Virus record (IMG/VR): IMGVR_UViG_3300031758_000123
Coordinates: 1-49,367 of that record
Strand: one strand, 5' to 3'
Length of the DNA: 49,367 bases
Origin: a virus
The notes beneath the pieces are model-generated. The model searched no databases, had not been told where the DNA came from, and was given only the letters and a program-made list of their open reading frames with translations. Both the position numbers and the translations under genes were made by a program. Shown one piece after another: positions 19,101 through 29,177 of this stretch (within the stretch, counting starts at the first letter, position 1; each line of letters starts with the position of its first letter).

Positions 19101-22100
19101 TCCTCTTGCAGAAGAACTAATGTAATTTCCAGCAATATCAAAAGTTGCGTTGATTAGAATGTCAGATGTTACATACTCTGGTGGATTTACAATTTCTCCA
19201 ACATACAAACGAACACTTGTTCCATTTGGATATTTGTAAACACCAGCTACACGACAAATTGGGAAGAATTGATCTGCATTGTCATCATAAACACCAACAA
19301 TATCATCTTCAAAGAATTTGCCTGTCACATTGATTAATTCAATTGTATTTGGCAATGTCATGTAAGAATCTACATTATATCCATCAAACCAACAAGAAAC
19401 TGGAGTATTAATCTTCATGCCTTTTGCACGAACAATAATTTCTTGTGGTTGTATGTGTGGAAGAACTGCGTTATTTGTTATATAACCTTTGTTCTGTGCA
19501 AGACCTTCTGCCGCTGAGGAAGATGCATCAGCAGCCATTAGTCCTTGTGTTTGTTTTACATAAGAATCTTCGATGGCCTTTTTAGTTTCATTTACGGATG
19601 CTGTTGTACCTATAACTGATTGCCAATCACCAGCATTTAATAAATTAATACCACCATATTGTTGTTCAAATTGCATATTTGGATTTGCAATTGTAATTTG
19701 TGGTGGTTGATTGGTATTAACCCAATTGTCCATTGGTGGGTTAAGTGTCATAACACCTTCATATAAAGCAACATCAAATGGGTTACAACTAATTGCACCA
19801 CTTGCTAATTGTTGCTTTACTAGGCTTCTCTGTGTATATGGTAAAGTATATACGTTGGTACGACCACCTGCCATGCTATGTGCAGTATATGTGTTTGTTT
19901 TCTTTATTGTACCAAATGAATTTATTGTAGAAGGATCTTGCAATGCAAACTTGTCAACATAATTTAATGCGGTCATCTGCTTCTTGCGGATATTGATGTT
20001 TGCAGAGAAGTTTTTGGCTGTACTGTCTGCTGTACCAAAAGATGAGAAGTCATCAACAAGAATACCGTTTTTGAAACGATTTAATCCATTTTCATCTGGA
20101 ATCTGTAGTGCTTGTGCATTTGATTCTAACAGATTTAATGATGTATAGTATTCAAGATTATCAACTTGATTCTGTAATCTTGTAATATCTTCTTTTGCCC
20201 AACGTTTATGAAGAATCTTATTGATGGAAATATTTGAAGGAGATGTTCTTAAAACAACACCAAAACGACCTTGTCCTGGAATATAATTTGGTCCTTCATT
20301 TGGAACATATGCAGTATATGGATCATATGTAATGTTTGCAAGAACCAATGCACCATCTGGTTCAGCAGGCAATAAAGGATTGAGAGAAGGTGTTCCTCTT
20401 ATTAACAAGAATTTACTATCTTTTGTTAGAACAAGTTTGTCTTTTCTACCAAGATAATAAGAATAATTACACAAATAATTTGTTAGTGCATTAGGTATTA
20501 ATGTACCCTTAATGTTAACGTTATTTGAATTGGTTATTGTTTTGTACTCCCAAACATAACCAGTTTGTAGATTTGAACGGCATGGTCTAAAGTCTAAACA
20601 ATCTCTCAGATTGTAGATGATACCATTCTTTGCAACATATCTTGGAATTTCTGGATAAGTTTCTGGTAATGCAGAACTTAAATATGAATTAACGCTAAAG
20701 TATCCATCGCCGCCAGAGTGTTGATAATAATCAAAAATAACAAGAATGTTGCCTTTTGGTTTTGTAACACCGGGTTGCATTTTTAGTGTTGAATGGTCAT
20801 AGAAGTTATCTCTTTGTCCATTATCCAACAAGAATGATGTTGTAATATCTGTATAATTTGCAAGAGATATTGCATTGTTTGGTGTTGCAGAACCAACATC
20901 TAAAATTGCTTTAATTTTCTTAACATCATTGACATACAAACTCATTGGAGTTGTTGTGATGCCTTCATTTTTAATTAATATTTGTGCGCTTTCTAAATCA
21001 ACTAAAGTATTTGCAACAACTGTAGTAAATGCAGAACCAGCGTGAGTTGTGTTACCTTGAATTAAGTCTTTATTCTTTAATATAAGGTTAGTATTGTTTC
21101 CGTTAGAAACAAATACAGATGCATAAACATCAATACCATAAGTGATATTTGCAAATGCAGCAGATGTGAAGACTGCACTAGTTGAAGATGTTAATGTAAC
21201 ACTATTTGCAGTTGTGTTGAATGGTAGAATTTCTCCAGTTGAACGGTTGACAACAGTAAACAATTGTTTAAATGTGTCACCATAAATTGGTGTGTTTAAT
21301 GAACCATGAAACTGTATTGGAGAAATTGTATTAATTGTAAATGTATTACTTACAGGGGAGAAACCAACATTTCTGAATATCTGTGTAGAATAGTAGGACG
21401 AATCATTTACGTTGGCTGTGTAATCATAACCAACTTTGAAAATTAATTCTGGTGCTTCTGGTGCTTCAAATACAGTATCACCTGTACCTTCTATCTTACC
21501 ATCTGGACTTATATTTGCCCACGAAGTTAGATCCCAATTGCTTGTGTTAACTTGTGTTAGAGATTCGACATCTTTTGTTTGAAAGTCTAATGCAAATGTG
21601 CTTGTGTTATCTGGTGTAATATTCCATTCAGTATCTACAGTAAATGTTTTTGTTGAACCATTATAATCTGTAACATATCTAAAGTCGCCAGAGTTTGTTC
21701 CACCAGTAATAACTAACTTAACACCAATATAAGCATTATTTGATGTAGAAAATTTGCTTGTTGCATCTAAAATTTGCAATGTTGTGGTAGTTGCTGTGTT
21801 TGCAACTCCAGTCAAAGTATAAAGATTAACATCACAAACATGAGCATTAAATGTATAATTTGCAGTATTAGAACCTGTTCCAGATACAAAATCAAATGAA
21901 CGAATTAATGCTTTACCAATTAATGTAGAATTATATCCTGCTTGATTTGTTTCATTAACCAAATCTGCTTCAACACAATGCAGATCAACATATTCCATTT
22001 GTGTTGAATTAAATAAATTGTTTGCATTATCGACAATAAAATAACTTCCATAATTAATAAAAATGGAAGCTGGGTCTACTAGTTTTGTATCTCTTGCACG

Positions 22101-23192
22101 GTCACCGACAAGTCTTAATTGAGATTGATTTTCAATACGATAACCACGAACATAAGCAATACCTTTGCTAATAGTTAAGTCGTATTTTGAACCATCACCA
22201 TCTTCATTTGGTTCTGGTATAAGTTTAAAATCTTCAACAACATAATCACCATTTGATTCATAATCACGCTTTGCAAAATAATCATCGATTGCAGAGTAAA
22301 CAGTAGAATCGGTTTGCTTTAGAATTTTACCATCTTCAATACGCATTAATTCAATAAAGTTATCATCGTTGCCAGGTGTTAATTCAATTGCAGTTAATTC
22401 TAAGTTAATTTGATAACGGTCTGCACCTGGTGCTTGATAATTTGAGTAACCTGATGCTGGATCTAGTAAAGATATGTCATCTGAACTTGTAATTGTATTT
22501 TCAACAATTAATAAACCAACACGATATGATGGTGTATTGTCGTATTTTTCTAGAATAATTGTCTGTGGTTGTACATTTACAAAATTACCAATTTGATATT
22601 TTGAGGTTGTACCATCAGCATTTTCGACATCGTTATATCCATTAACAACATAAAAGACACCTTCTGAGATAGATGCAACAGAAGATCTACCAATAGATGT
22701 AACTCCACCAGCAACTCCAATTGTGGTTGCTAAAGGTGCGGTAACAGATAAACCACCAGAGTTGATTCGAACATTCATTGCATCAGAGAATTTTCCACCA
22801 GATGTATATGATACAATAAGAGTTGGTGGATCACCAGGAGTTATAGCATTTCCTGTGGCTTCAGCATATGCAATAACTTTTGCAGAAACGGTTCCGGTGT
22901 CATCAGTAATTGTTTTACCTAAGAACTGGTCTAAAACAATAGAAGAACCTTCAATGAATTGATTTAACTTGATATATTCACAAATAAGGTTTGTGGTAAT
23001 TTTACCACCAGTAACGGGTGTATTTTGTGAATAAATTGCAGAAGCAAACTTTGAGATTTGATTCTGAAGAATCGTTTGAGATTGTGTTAACTCTCTTGCT
23101 TGAACTGCAACACCAGGTTTGAATAGAATCCTATGATAGTTTTTATTAGGATCGTAATCGTCATAGTAAGGTTCTACATTGTAATTTTTCAT
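16188..23192 (-). CDS. DUF4815-type giant baseplate-associated protein
   Basis: The protein has 2334 residues. The N-terminus (YYDDYDPNKNYHRILFKPGV, then ARELTQSQTILQNQISKFA) is the signature of DUF4815 proteins in aquatic T4-like myoviruses, where they lie downstream of gp8. A PA14/beta-sandwich-like insert is visible near residues 1430-1510 (AGVYTVRVYATGTGTVSING ... TKTLTWSINNAESVAGF). Near the C-terminus there is a 'GGANYNANATSITVSAPDFG ... YPGSGYAKTPTVSLV' repeat also present in gp7-like and gp8. An AAGGTAG site precedes ATG. It probably forms the outer baseplate rim to which fibres attach, in the position taken by gp9-gp12 in T4, which are absent here. Confidence 0.75.
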   Translation of the reverse strand: MKNYNVEPYYDDYDPNKNYHRILFKPGVAVQARELTQSQTILQNQISKFASAIYSQNTPVTGGKITTNLICEYIKLNQFIEGSSIVLDQFLGKTITDDTGTVSAKVIAYAEATGNAITPGDPPTLIVSYTSGGKFSDAMNVRINSGGLSVTAPLATTIGVAGGVTSIGRSSVASISEGVFYVVNGYNDVENADGTTSKYQIGNFVNVQPQTIILEKYDNTPSYRVGLLIVENTITSSDDISLLDPASGYSNYQAPGADRYQINLELTAIELTPGNDDNFIELMRIEDGKILKQTDSTVYSAIDDYFAKRDYESNGDYVVEDFKLIPEPNEDGDGSKYDLTISKGIAYVRGYRIENQSQLRLVGDRARDTKLVDPASIFINYGSYFIVDNANNLFNSTQMEYVDLHCVEADLVNETNQAGYNSTLIGKALIRSFDFVSGTGSNTANYTFNAHVCDVNLYTLTGVANTATTTTLQILDATSKFSTSNNAYIGVKLVITGGTNSGDFRYVTDYNGSTKTFTVDTEWNITPDNTSTFALDFQTKDVESLTQVNTSNWDLTSWANISPDGKIEGTGDTVFEAPEAPELIFKVGYDYTANVNDSSYYSTQIFRNVGFSPVSNTFTINTISPIQFHGSLNTPIYGDTFKQLFTVVNRSTGEILPFNTTANSVTLTSSTSAVFTSAAFANITYGIDVYASVFVSNGNNTNLILKNKDLIQGNTTHAGSAFTTVVANTLVDLESAQILIKNEGITTTPMSLYVNDVKKIKAILDVGSATPNNAISLANYTDITTSFLLDNGQRDNFYDHSTLKMQPGVTKPKGNILVIFDYYQHSGGDGYFSVNSYLSSALPETYPEIPRYVAKNGIIYNLRDCLDFRPCRSNLQTGYVWEYKTITNSNNVNIKGTLIPNALTNYLCNYSYYLGRKDKLVLTKDSKFLLIRGTPSLNPLLPAEPDGALVLANITYDPYTAYVPNEGPNYIPGQGRFGVVLRTSPSNISINKILHKRWAKEDITRLQNQVDNLEYYTSLNLLESNAQALQIPDENGLNRFKNGILVDDFSSFGTADSTAKNFSANINIRKKQMTALNYVDKFALQDPSTINSFGTIKKTNTYTAHSMAGGRTNVYTLPYTQRSLVKQQLASGAISCNPFDVALYEGVMTLNPPMDNWVNTNQPPQITIANPNMQFEQQYGGINLLNAGDWQSVIGTTASVNETKKAIEDSYVKQTQGLMAADASSSAAEGLAQNKGYITNNAVLPHIQPQEIIVRAKGMKINTPVSCWFDGYNVDSYMTLPNTIELINVTGKFFEDDIVGVYDDNADQFFPICRVAGVYKYPNGTSVRLYVGEIVNPPEYVTSDILINATFDIAGNYISSSARGTIVFENGSFTSTHNSGTVAGVGGTFTSSVSAVAQNIFKTANLNGKPTWFNQYSVWGNQSNANPYAPTYPLEIETAGVYTVRVYATGTGTVSINGTQIINVAARNTEYTYNYTATVGTKTLTWSINNAESVAGFAMTITGPDGTMFWNTQTPNGLNFDAIGTEYKMPDGGSYFIGVTKFQLDKAASNIDAYYTGATITVTSTYLYEYKFGAIYVPPRPTIGGDGDAGWVALWRTQMATWQPIYDAAQSIKDKTLILSAVDTDYATVTEYDGETRTVTVNKALKISFGRSASVGNITAKYSVKGQAASYADVIREGDRPASLTTDEKGQFIAIFNIPGSVFHIGSRVFRIDNRSGAGAPETATTYAESTFVAGAIQTTNSSNFSPSVDSSSKKFTPLSLQTYNVVESQSPNDPIAQTFIISKENYPNGVFLSSVKLFFSPFPGNVRPILPITVGIVNTLNGQPNGNTLDYSRVTLDADDVVTSNNPHYLDPTSYTEFKFPAPVYVQSGVLYAILISAGTSDYYVYYAQQNQVAISSTAKALPTDAAPSQPTKIGGSPYIGALFESQNSMTWTADQSKDLMFVIEQCVFDTTKTPRLQFVTPEGLPANKLGSSDVLSSIDKELISNAVNQNGAPTSPMHAFNLSTTDFVPTFTNINYTYSTTLSSDLSVTAPTSVTPGKMGTPLQDNIYFSDGLGERILKKSSSNSFQLFATLSSSDPNLSPLLADDGLSLFNIQQYVNNLGIESDSLINIVNGGANYNANATSITVSAPDFGIDRAVLDFTTNTSTGAIETVFVTYPGSGYAKTPTVSLVDASGNGSNAIVTVVGETSPDGGPAFAKYFTKKVILTPENDSGDLRVYYTAYKPLGSEVYVYYKIQNRNDTEQFEAQEWQLMAPVNLTTSYSKDRTNMIEYEVGPGMWGFGANNNISYTSTNGQVYTEFSQFAIKIVLATSDRTNVPFLSDIRALALPSGIGL

Positions 23193-23201
23193 TTATCTAC
23201 C

Positions 23202-24572
23202 TTAAAAACTTAAAACGAGTCTGAGTTGTTCATTACCATTTGGTGATCTTTGCACAGGACTTCTATTTTCGACATACATTAGATATCCGGAGCCTATCGC
23301 AATTTCGGTTGGATCATATTGAACGGATACTCTTGTGGTACCAGAAGTTGCACCAATAATTGCTTCACCCAATGTATGTGTACCTTGTGTATTTATTAGA
23401 TGTAATATATTGTTTGATGAGTCCCAAGAACAAACTTTTCCTATAAATGATGCTTGATATAGGTTAGCACCTTGATATACTTGTTCACCCACACTATAGT
23501 TTCCTGCTCCAAAGGTTACATAACACAAATCTGTTGTATTATATATTGTTCCAGTAGGAATACTACCTGTTTTTAATTGAGGGTTTACAACAATTCCAAC
23601 CTGTCTAAAAGAGATGTCTGTTGGTATTTTTTCACCTTCCGTACCATTCAGTTCAACCGAAATCATCAATCGGTCACATCCTAATTCCGAAATTGGATCT
23701 GAACCATGGCCACCGACTGGAGAAATTATAGGAATTGCTGTTGCGTTTGCACCAGGATAACCAGCGGGTACTGTTATTGTTGCTGTTGCATAAGTGTAAT
23801 TGTTTCCGGTTTCAGTAACAATAATGTCTTGGACTTGACGGTTGTATACATTTGCATATGCTTTTGCACCTTGGCCGTCACCAGTTATTGTTACTACAGT
23901 AGAATCTGTTCCATTAGTATAATTGTTGCCTCTGGTGACAACATTAATAGCATTAATCTCACCCAAACCGGCTGGTCTTGTAGAATCTGCTCTGGCTTGA
24001 CCTACGGTTAATGGCATCCATGTGTCATCAAAAAAGTTTTTCTTCAATCCTTTGTCAATTGTGGTTACATATATCCATTTGTAACCATCTGCAAGAATTA
24101 GTGTTTGTCCTGGTTGTGTTGTTCCAGGTTGTAGAATTGGTTCTACTGTTGAATTTCCATCGTTATTATTATAAAGACATTTAAAAATTTGATCAAAACG
24201 ATTTCTAACATAAAATTTTTGAATTAATTTTTTATACTCATCTCTAGCAAACATATCTTCATAATCTTTGTAATAGTCATAGACTGTTCCTGTCGTCCAA
24301 TCAATTCTTTCAACTACTGGACACATATTTGAAGATGTGATGAGTTTAGCTGCAATCATATTCTTTAGAATACCTTTGACTACAACCTGATTTTGTGTTG
24401 GTGCTGGTGGATCAGTATCATCCAACCAAGGATCTACGCTACCAATAAACATATAAGAACTGGTATCGTGTTTTGGTGAATAACCTGAACCAGAAACAAC
24501 GAAGAAATAACCTGATTCGACCTGTGCTGTCGAAGCGTAAGTTGTTAGTAATCCTTTAACGACATTTGCCAT
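23202..24572 (-). CDS. 8: Baseplate wedge protein gp8
   Basis: The protein has 456 residues. Features matching T4-like gp8 of aquatic phages are the N-terminal 'SGYFFVVSGSGYSPKHD' ('YYFFVG'-type) segment, 'WTTGTVYDYYKDYEDMFA', 'GYKWIYVTTIDKGLKKNFFD' and the following W-M-P. A 'GNNYTNG ... ITGDGQGAKAYANV ... TGNNYTYATATITV' insert at residues about 207-271 is a beta repeat shared with the neighbouring wedge protein. In T4 gp8 joins gp7, gp10, gp6, gp53 and gp25 in the wedge. It lies directly downstream of gp7-like, as expected for a wedge operon. Confidence 0.8.
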   Translation of the reverse strand: MANVVKGLLTTYASTAQVESGYFFVVSGSGYSPKHDTSSYMFIGSVDPWLDDTDPPAPTQNQVVVKGILKNMIAAKLITSSNMCPVVERIDWTTGTVYDYYKDYEDMFARDEYKKLIQKFYVRNRFDQIFKCLYNNNDGNSTVEPILQPGTTQPGQTLILADGYKWIYVTTIDKGLKKNFFDDTWMPLTVGQARADSTRPAGLGEINAINVVTRGNNYTNGTDSTVVTITGDGQGAKAYANVYNRQVQDIIVTETGNNYTYATATITVPAGYPGANATAIPIISPVGGHGSDPISELGCDRLMISVELNGTEGEKIPTDISFRQVGIVVNPQLKTGSIPTGTIYNTTDLCYVTFGAGNYSVGEQVYQGANLYQASFIGKVCSWDSSNNILHLINTQGTHTLGEAIIGATSGTTRVSVQYDPTEIAIGSGYLMYVENRSPVQRSPNGNEQLRLVLSF

Positions 24573-24584
24573 AATTTTTACTTA

Positions 24585-27344
24585 TTAAGTGTTTAGAGAA
24601 CTTATCCAAATGTTACTTGACATAACGTTTTGTTTAAATGTCAAGCTGGTTGTTAAATTGTTTGCATATGCAGAATTTACACGAATTCTTAATGGAGGTA
24701 TTAATTCACCCAAAACATACTGTGGTTGATCAACAGAAGTTATGGTTTTATATGTATTACCACCATCAAGTGAAACAAAATCATAAGGATGCATGAAATC
24801 ACTAAAGAATATTACTCCATTTCCTGTTGCGATATTCCATGCCTCGGTTAAGTTGGTAATATTTATGTAGTCTGAACCAGAGATTACATTAGCGGTTGCA
24901 ACATTTGGTACAATAGTTGTCCAATTATCTTGTATAGTTATAGTATTTGCAGTTGCAGATCTAATTTTAGAATACAAAATTTCATTTCTTCTATTATAGA
25001 GTGTCACATAACTATTAGAAGTTAAATATATTGAATTTCGTACATTGGCCGCACCAATATTTGTGAAAACAATGGTGTTGGAACTTCCATTTGCCAAATC
25101 TGCAACATACGAACTGGTACCAATTAAGGTACTTAATGCATTTACTCTATAGTCCGATTGTTGTACCGTCATACTATAACTATTTGAATTTCTTAAAATG
25201 TTATAGGTCGAATAATTTAAACCAGAAGGATGTAAGAAACCGAGAACTTTTTCTTTATATTTGGCCAAAGCTTCTTCAACTTGAAGCATATAGGTGTATT
25301 CATTGTATATTTTATTTTGCAATACGGAATACGAAGATGGAAATCCGTCTTGATTTGAGTATTGGCCTTCATCAAGGTTGATACCTTCTAAGAATACTGC
25401 ATCGGCCTTTGCATTTCCATTACCATATATTTTTCTGCCGTTTGTAAATTTTGTATCTGTTATGGTATTTGCAAGTCTGACCTGTGTTGAAACATCTTCA
25501 CCACCACGCCATATTGAAAAATTATTTGCACTATTTAAAATACCATCATAATCATATGTTCTTAAATTATATACAGCCAACATAGTGTTTGCATTTGCTG
25601 TATAAGTAGAAATTGAATCTACGTTCGCTCTAAAGTATAGATTTGTAAATGTATTTCCTTGATAAATTATATCGCCACTTTGCGGCATAACATTAATATT
25701 TGTAATTAATAAATCTTGTACTCTAAGAGAAACTTCAGGAGTTTCAACATAATTTAAACCAGGATTTGTTATTGTTACTTCTAAAATTTCACCATAAGGA
25801 GAACCAGTAACAGCAAATTCTGCATCACCACCAACCAACTGTCTGACAGTTAAAACTGAACCACCTCCAGTATTACTACTAACTTCTATATCTGGTAAAA
25901 ATTTATTATAACCCATGCCGCCTAATGGATAAATTGCACGACCAGCTGGATCATCAACATAGGTAATTTCAGTTATAGCACCTGTTTCTGGTTGAACCGC
26001 TGTAACATTTGCGTATGCACCATATCCTGAACCTCCTACAAATCTTATTTGATCACCAACAATATAATTTTCTCCTCCATCTATAATAATAATTGGTGGG
26101 AGAATACCTATAGTTGGCAAAGCTGATCTTGAACCTGATTCTGTTGCATAGAATCCTGTTGCGGATGCAATTGTTGTGCCGTCATATCCTGTACCAGCAG
26201 AAGTGATAGTTGTTTCTTCAATACCGTAAGTAGTTAAAACGGGGAAAGTTAATGCTTCTGCAATTACAGTATTGGCATTTGCAAATTCATTGTTTGCAAA
26301 ATTATAAACACTATTTCCAATTGGATTTGCACCCCAACTAAATGTGGTGTTACCGAGATATGTGTTAGCTTTAGATTGTATTTGATCTTCTGGAACATAA
26401 TATACAATCAAAGGTTCATCATTTAACTTTGTCAATATACTTTTTGCACCAAATCCTGTTCCAGGTGGAGAAAGTAGATTGATTTCTGTAAATGAACCTG
26501 CACGATAACCGTGTCCAGGATAAATTGGTGTTGTACCTTTAATTGTTGCACTTGTTACTTTTGAAATATAAGCATTAGCTGCAACAGGTGGGTCAACTGT
26601 TGGGTCCAAACCACCATAAAACACCACAGGATCACCAACATCATATGAAACACCACGACTTCTTTTATTTAATTTTACTGTTGCAACTGATCCAATAATA
26701 CGAGCTCTAGGTGTATAATTGTTAAATGAATGAATTCTACCATGAACATCAACAATTTTTACATATTCACCTGCTTCAAATGTTCTTTCAATATTAGATA
26801 AAACAATTTTAGTTTCTCTATCACTTGTTATAACATTTTGAACAGTTGCATATGCTTTAGACGTTTCACCAAAAACTCTATATCCTATTGTTTGTGTCCA
26901 AACTGGTGAAGTGTTTGATACTCGAATTGAACGAGTGGCAACCCATTTACCATCAGATGCTTTAAGAATGTAATCTTTTGTATTGTATAAATTGACATCA
27001 GAATTGTAAAGAACTCTGAATAAAAATTGAAATGATGCTGGTATACCTTTAGATTGGTATAATTCTTTTGCAATCTTGATTAATCGTCTTTCATCAACCA
27101 AAGCATCTTTTGGAAAAAAAGACAAGAAATCATTTTTAAAATACTCTAAAAATTCAGAAATCGTTGTATCTATATCCCAATATTCAGATATACTTTTTGA
27201 ATCGTACAAAACTCCACGATTTTCTTCCATCCACTCATAGTAGGATTTTAAGAATAAAACAAAATTGGTATAATCTTCACTACCACGAATAAAATCGGGT
27301 AGTTGATATGGTATTAATAAAGATGTTTTGTTATTAGCCAGCAT
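24585..27344 (-). CDS. gp7-like baseplate wedge protein
   Basis: The protein has 919 residues. The first 110 ('LPDFIRGSEDYTNFVLFLKS', then 'YYEWMEENRGVLYDSKSI' and 'GIPASFQFLFRVLYNSDVNL') are the characteristic start of a wedge protein always found between gp6 and gp8 in aquatic T4-like phages, hence gp7-like. Residues about 245-560 contain several 'GxGY ... GYGAYANV' beta repeats. Its ATG overlaps the stop of gp6. T4 gp7 is about the same size. The assignment to gp7 rests on position and size more than on sequence identity. Confidence 0.6.
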   Translation of the reverse strand: MLANNKTSLLIPYQLPDFIRGSEDYTNFVLFLKSYYEWMEENRGVLYDSKSISEYWDIDTTISEFLEYFKNDFLSFFPKDALVDERRLIKIAKELYQSKGIPASFQFLFRVLYNSDVNLYNTKDYILKASDGKWVATRSIRVSNTSPVWTQTIGYRVFGETSKAYATVQNVITSDRETKIVLSNIERTFEAGEYVKIVDVHGRIHSFNNYTPRARIIGSVATVKLNKRSRGVSYDVGDPVVFYGGLDPTVDPPVAANAYISKVTSATIKGTTPIYPGHGYRAGSFTEINLLSPPGTGFGAKSILTKLNDEPLIVYYVPEDQIQSKANTYLGNTTFSWGANPIGNSVYNFANNEFANANTVIAEALTFPVLTTYGIEETTITSAGTGYDGTTIASATGFYATESGSRSALPTIGILPPIIIIDGGENYIVGDQIRFVGGSGYGAYANVTAVQPETGAITEITYVDDPAGRAIYPLGGMGYNKFLPDIEVSSNTGGGSVLTVRQLVGGDAEFAVTGSPYGEILEVTITNPGLNYVETPEVSLRVQDLLITNINVMPQSGDIIYQGNTFTNLYFRANVDSISTYTANANTMLAVYNLRTYDYDGILNSANNFSIWRGGEDVSTQVRLANTITDTKFTNGRKIYGNGNAKADAVFLEGINLDEGQYSNQDGFPSSYSVLQNKIYNEYTYMLQVEEALAKYKEKVLGFLHPSGLNYSTYNILRNSNSYSMTVQQSDYRVNALSTLIGTSSYVADLANGSSNTIVFTNIGAANVRNSIYLTSNSYVTLYNRRNEILYSKIRSATANTITIQDNWTTIVPNVATANVISGSDYINITNLTEAWNIATGNGVIFFSDFMHPYDFVSLDGGNTYKTITSVDQPQYVLGELIPPLRIRVNSAYANNLTTSLTFKQNVMSSNIWISSLNT

Positions 27345-29176
27345 TATTTTGTTGTTACTGTAACTGTAATTGCATATGGATCTAATTCATCCAATGTTAT
27401 GATTCTATTATATGTGGAGGAAACGATTCTTTTTGCTGGATATGCAACAATACGCATCATGCCGTCAGTACTAGCCAATGCAGTTGGTGCAAAATTTTTG
27501 AGTGTTACTGTACCAGAAGAATAATCAACTACACCAGCATTTGTATCTGCTGTTGAACTAACCAACATATTTTTTACACCATTCTCAAAGTAATATGTTT
27601 GTAGTGTTCCGTGGTTAGTATCAGATTCTTCAAAATAAACAGCAGGATAGAAGTTAACTTTTGCATCATATTGTGAAAAAGACGGTGTAATTGTTACTCT
27701 TTTCTCACCAAATCCTTTTTCCAATTGATTACCAAAATTAATAATATAATCTAAGTTTTTATTAAATGTTGGTATAAGTCTCTTTTGTAGATAAAGATCA
27801 AAATCAACTGCAACAATAGAAGCATTTAATCCTTTAACATATGTTATTAAATCTGAAAGAATAAATGTTGAATTGAATGTATTTAAATTTGCGTTACAGA
27901 AAGTGATGATACCTTGTCTAACTAAAGTTTTAATTTGTGCAGCAGTCAATGTTGTTTTGTTTTGATCGTACAGAATGTCACTCTTTAGAATTAAATAAAC
28001 ATAATCAACTTCTACCAATTCTGGTGTTACTGTTACCACAGAAATTGGTTTAATAACATCTTCAAGTATAACTTGTTTTTCATAGTCTGTCAAATTGTAC
28101 GCACCTTGTGGTTTGATTGCAATTAAGACTTGACCGTAACGAGGTGGATTATTTTCTTCACCACCCCAAACAGAAACAGCTTGAATTGGTATATTAAATT
28201 TATTTTGTTGAATAACTGTCATGTAATCATTTTTTGTAACTGCACGGCCTTGAGCTGCGTATGCTTTTGGTGCCTGAAATTTAATAGAATCTACACTTTC
28301 TCTGTTAGATCCAAAAGAAGCTTTTTGTAAAGGTGTTATTGTTGGGTTGCCGTAACCACTCACACTTTGTGTTATAGTAAAATTATTTGCACCTCTGGAT
28401 GATGTACCTCTTGTAACAATGTATGAAATGTATACAATGTTTCCATTATCTAATTTTTTACCTAATACTCCATCGCCAAATTGAATTTCGTATTTTCCAT
28501 CAATACTTTCTTGCAAGAAAAATACTTTACTTGTATCTTCTAATGTTAGATGGTTTGTTGCAAGTGTGTAAGTATCAGAAGTGTTATCGATTGATGATTT
28601 TTGTACGATAACAGAAATTGATGATGTGTCTACCGTTACTTCTGGTATACTAAAAAGAAGTTTTGGATTTGTTGACAAATTAACAACGTATGTCAAACGA
28701 GCTGGTATACCTTGTTTTAATGTTACATTTGAAAATAAAGCGATATTATTTGAAGTGTTTACTGTAGTTTCATCAACCGTTACAAAGTTATAGTTGATAC
28801 TGTTAACAGCTTCAGAAATAAAATTGGTAAATTTTGGTAATGTTAATGAACCTTCTACCACATTATTAAATTGAATATTTACTTTGGCTGTTGGTGCAGT
28901 ATAAGATTGTGGAGAATAATTTAAAAGTTTTGCATGAGAAACAACTGATGCTCTTTGAGTAGCTGTATCTAAAAACATCTCATTTGCAACCATATTTAAA
29001 TAATAAGCATTGTATTGTGTATTATACGCCAATATGTCAATTAATGTTGCAAGTGCAGAACCTTCATAGTTATAGTCATTTAATACGTTTTGAGATTTTA
29101 AATAAGTTTTTAGATTTTGTTTTATCGTATCAAAATCTAATTCTGTTATTTTCATTTCTGAGTTTGCGCCAGCCAT
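27344..29176 (-). CDS. 6: Baseplate wedge protein gp6
   Basis: The protein has 610 residues. 'FDTIKQNLKTYLKSQNVLND' followed by 'YNYEGSALATLIDILAYNTQ' and 'YYLNMVANEMFLDTATQRAS' is diagnostic of T4 gp6, the protein that closes the hexameric ring of the baseplate (homologous to phage P2 gpJ). Around residues 290-330, 'AYAAQGRAVTKNDYMTVIQQ' is the second conserved gp6/J motif. It is encoded right after gp25, whose stop is two bases before its start, as in other T4-like wedges. Confidence 0.9.
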   Translation of the reverse strand: MAGANSEMKITELDFDTIKQNLKTYLKSQNVLNDYNYEGSALATLIDILAYNTQYNAYYLNMVANEMFLDTATQRASVVSHAKLLNYSPQSYTAPTAKVNIQFNNVVEGSLTLPKFTNFISEAVNSINYNFVTVDETTVNTSNNIALFSNVTLKQGIPARLTYVVNLSTNPKLLFSIPEVTVDTSSISVIVQKSSIDNTSDTYTLATNHLTLEDTSKVFFLQESIDGKYEIQFGDGVLGKKLDNGNIVYISYIVTRGTSSRGANNFTITQSVSGYGNPTITPLQKASFGSNRESVDSIKFQAPKAYAAQGRAVTKNDYMTVIQQNKFNIPIQAVSVWGGEENNPPRYGQVLIAIKPQGAYNLTDYEKQVILEDVIKPISVVTVTPELVEVDYVYLILKSDILYDQNKTTLTAAQIKTLVRQGIITFCNANLNTFNSTFILSDLITYVKGLNASIVAVDFDLYLQKRLIPTFNKNLDYIINFGNQLEKGFGEKRVTITPSFSQYDAKVNFYPAVYFEESDTNHGTLQTYYFENGVKNMLVSSTADTNAGVVDYSSGTVTLKNFAPTALASTDGMMRIVAYPAKRIVSSTYNRIITLDELDPYAITVTVTTK

Positions 29177-29177
29177 T

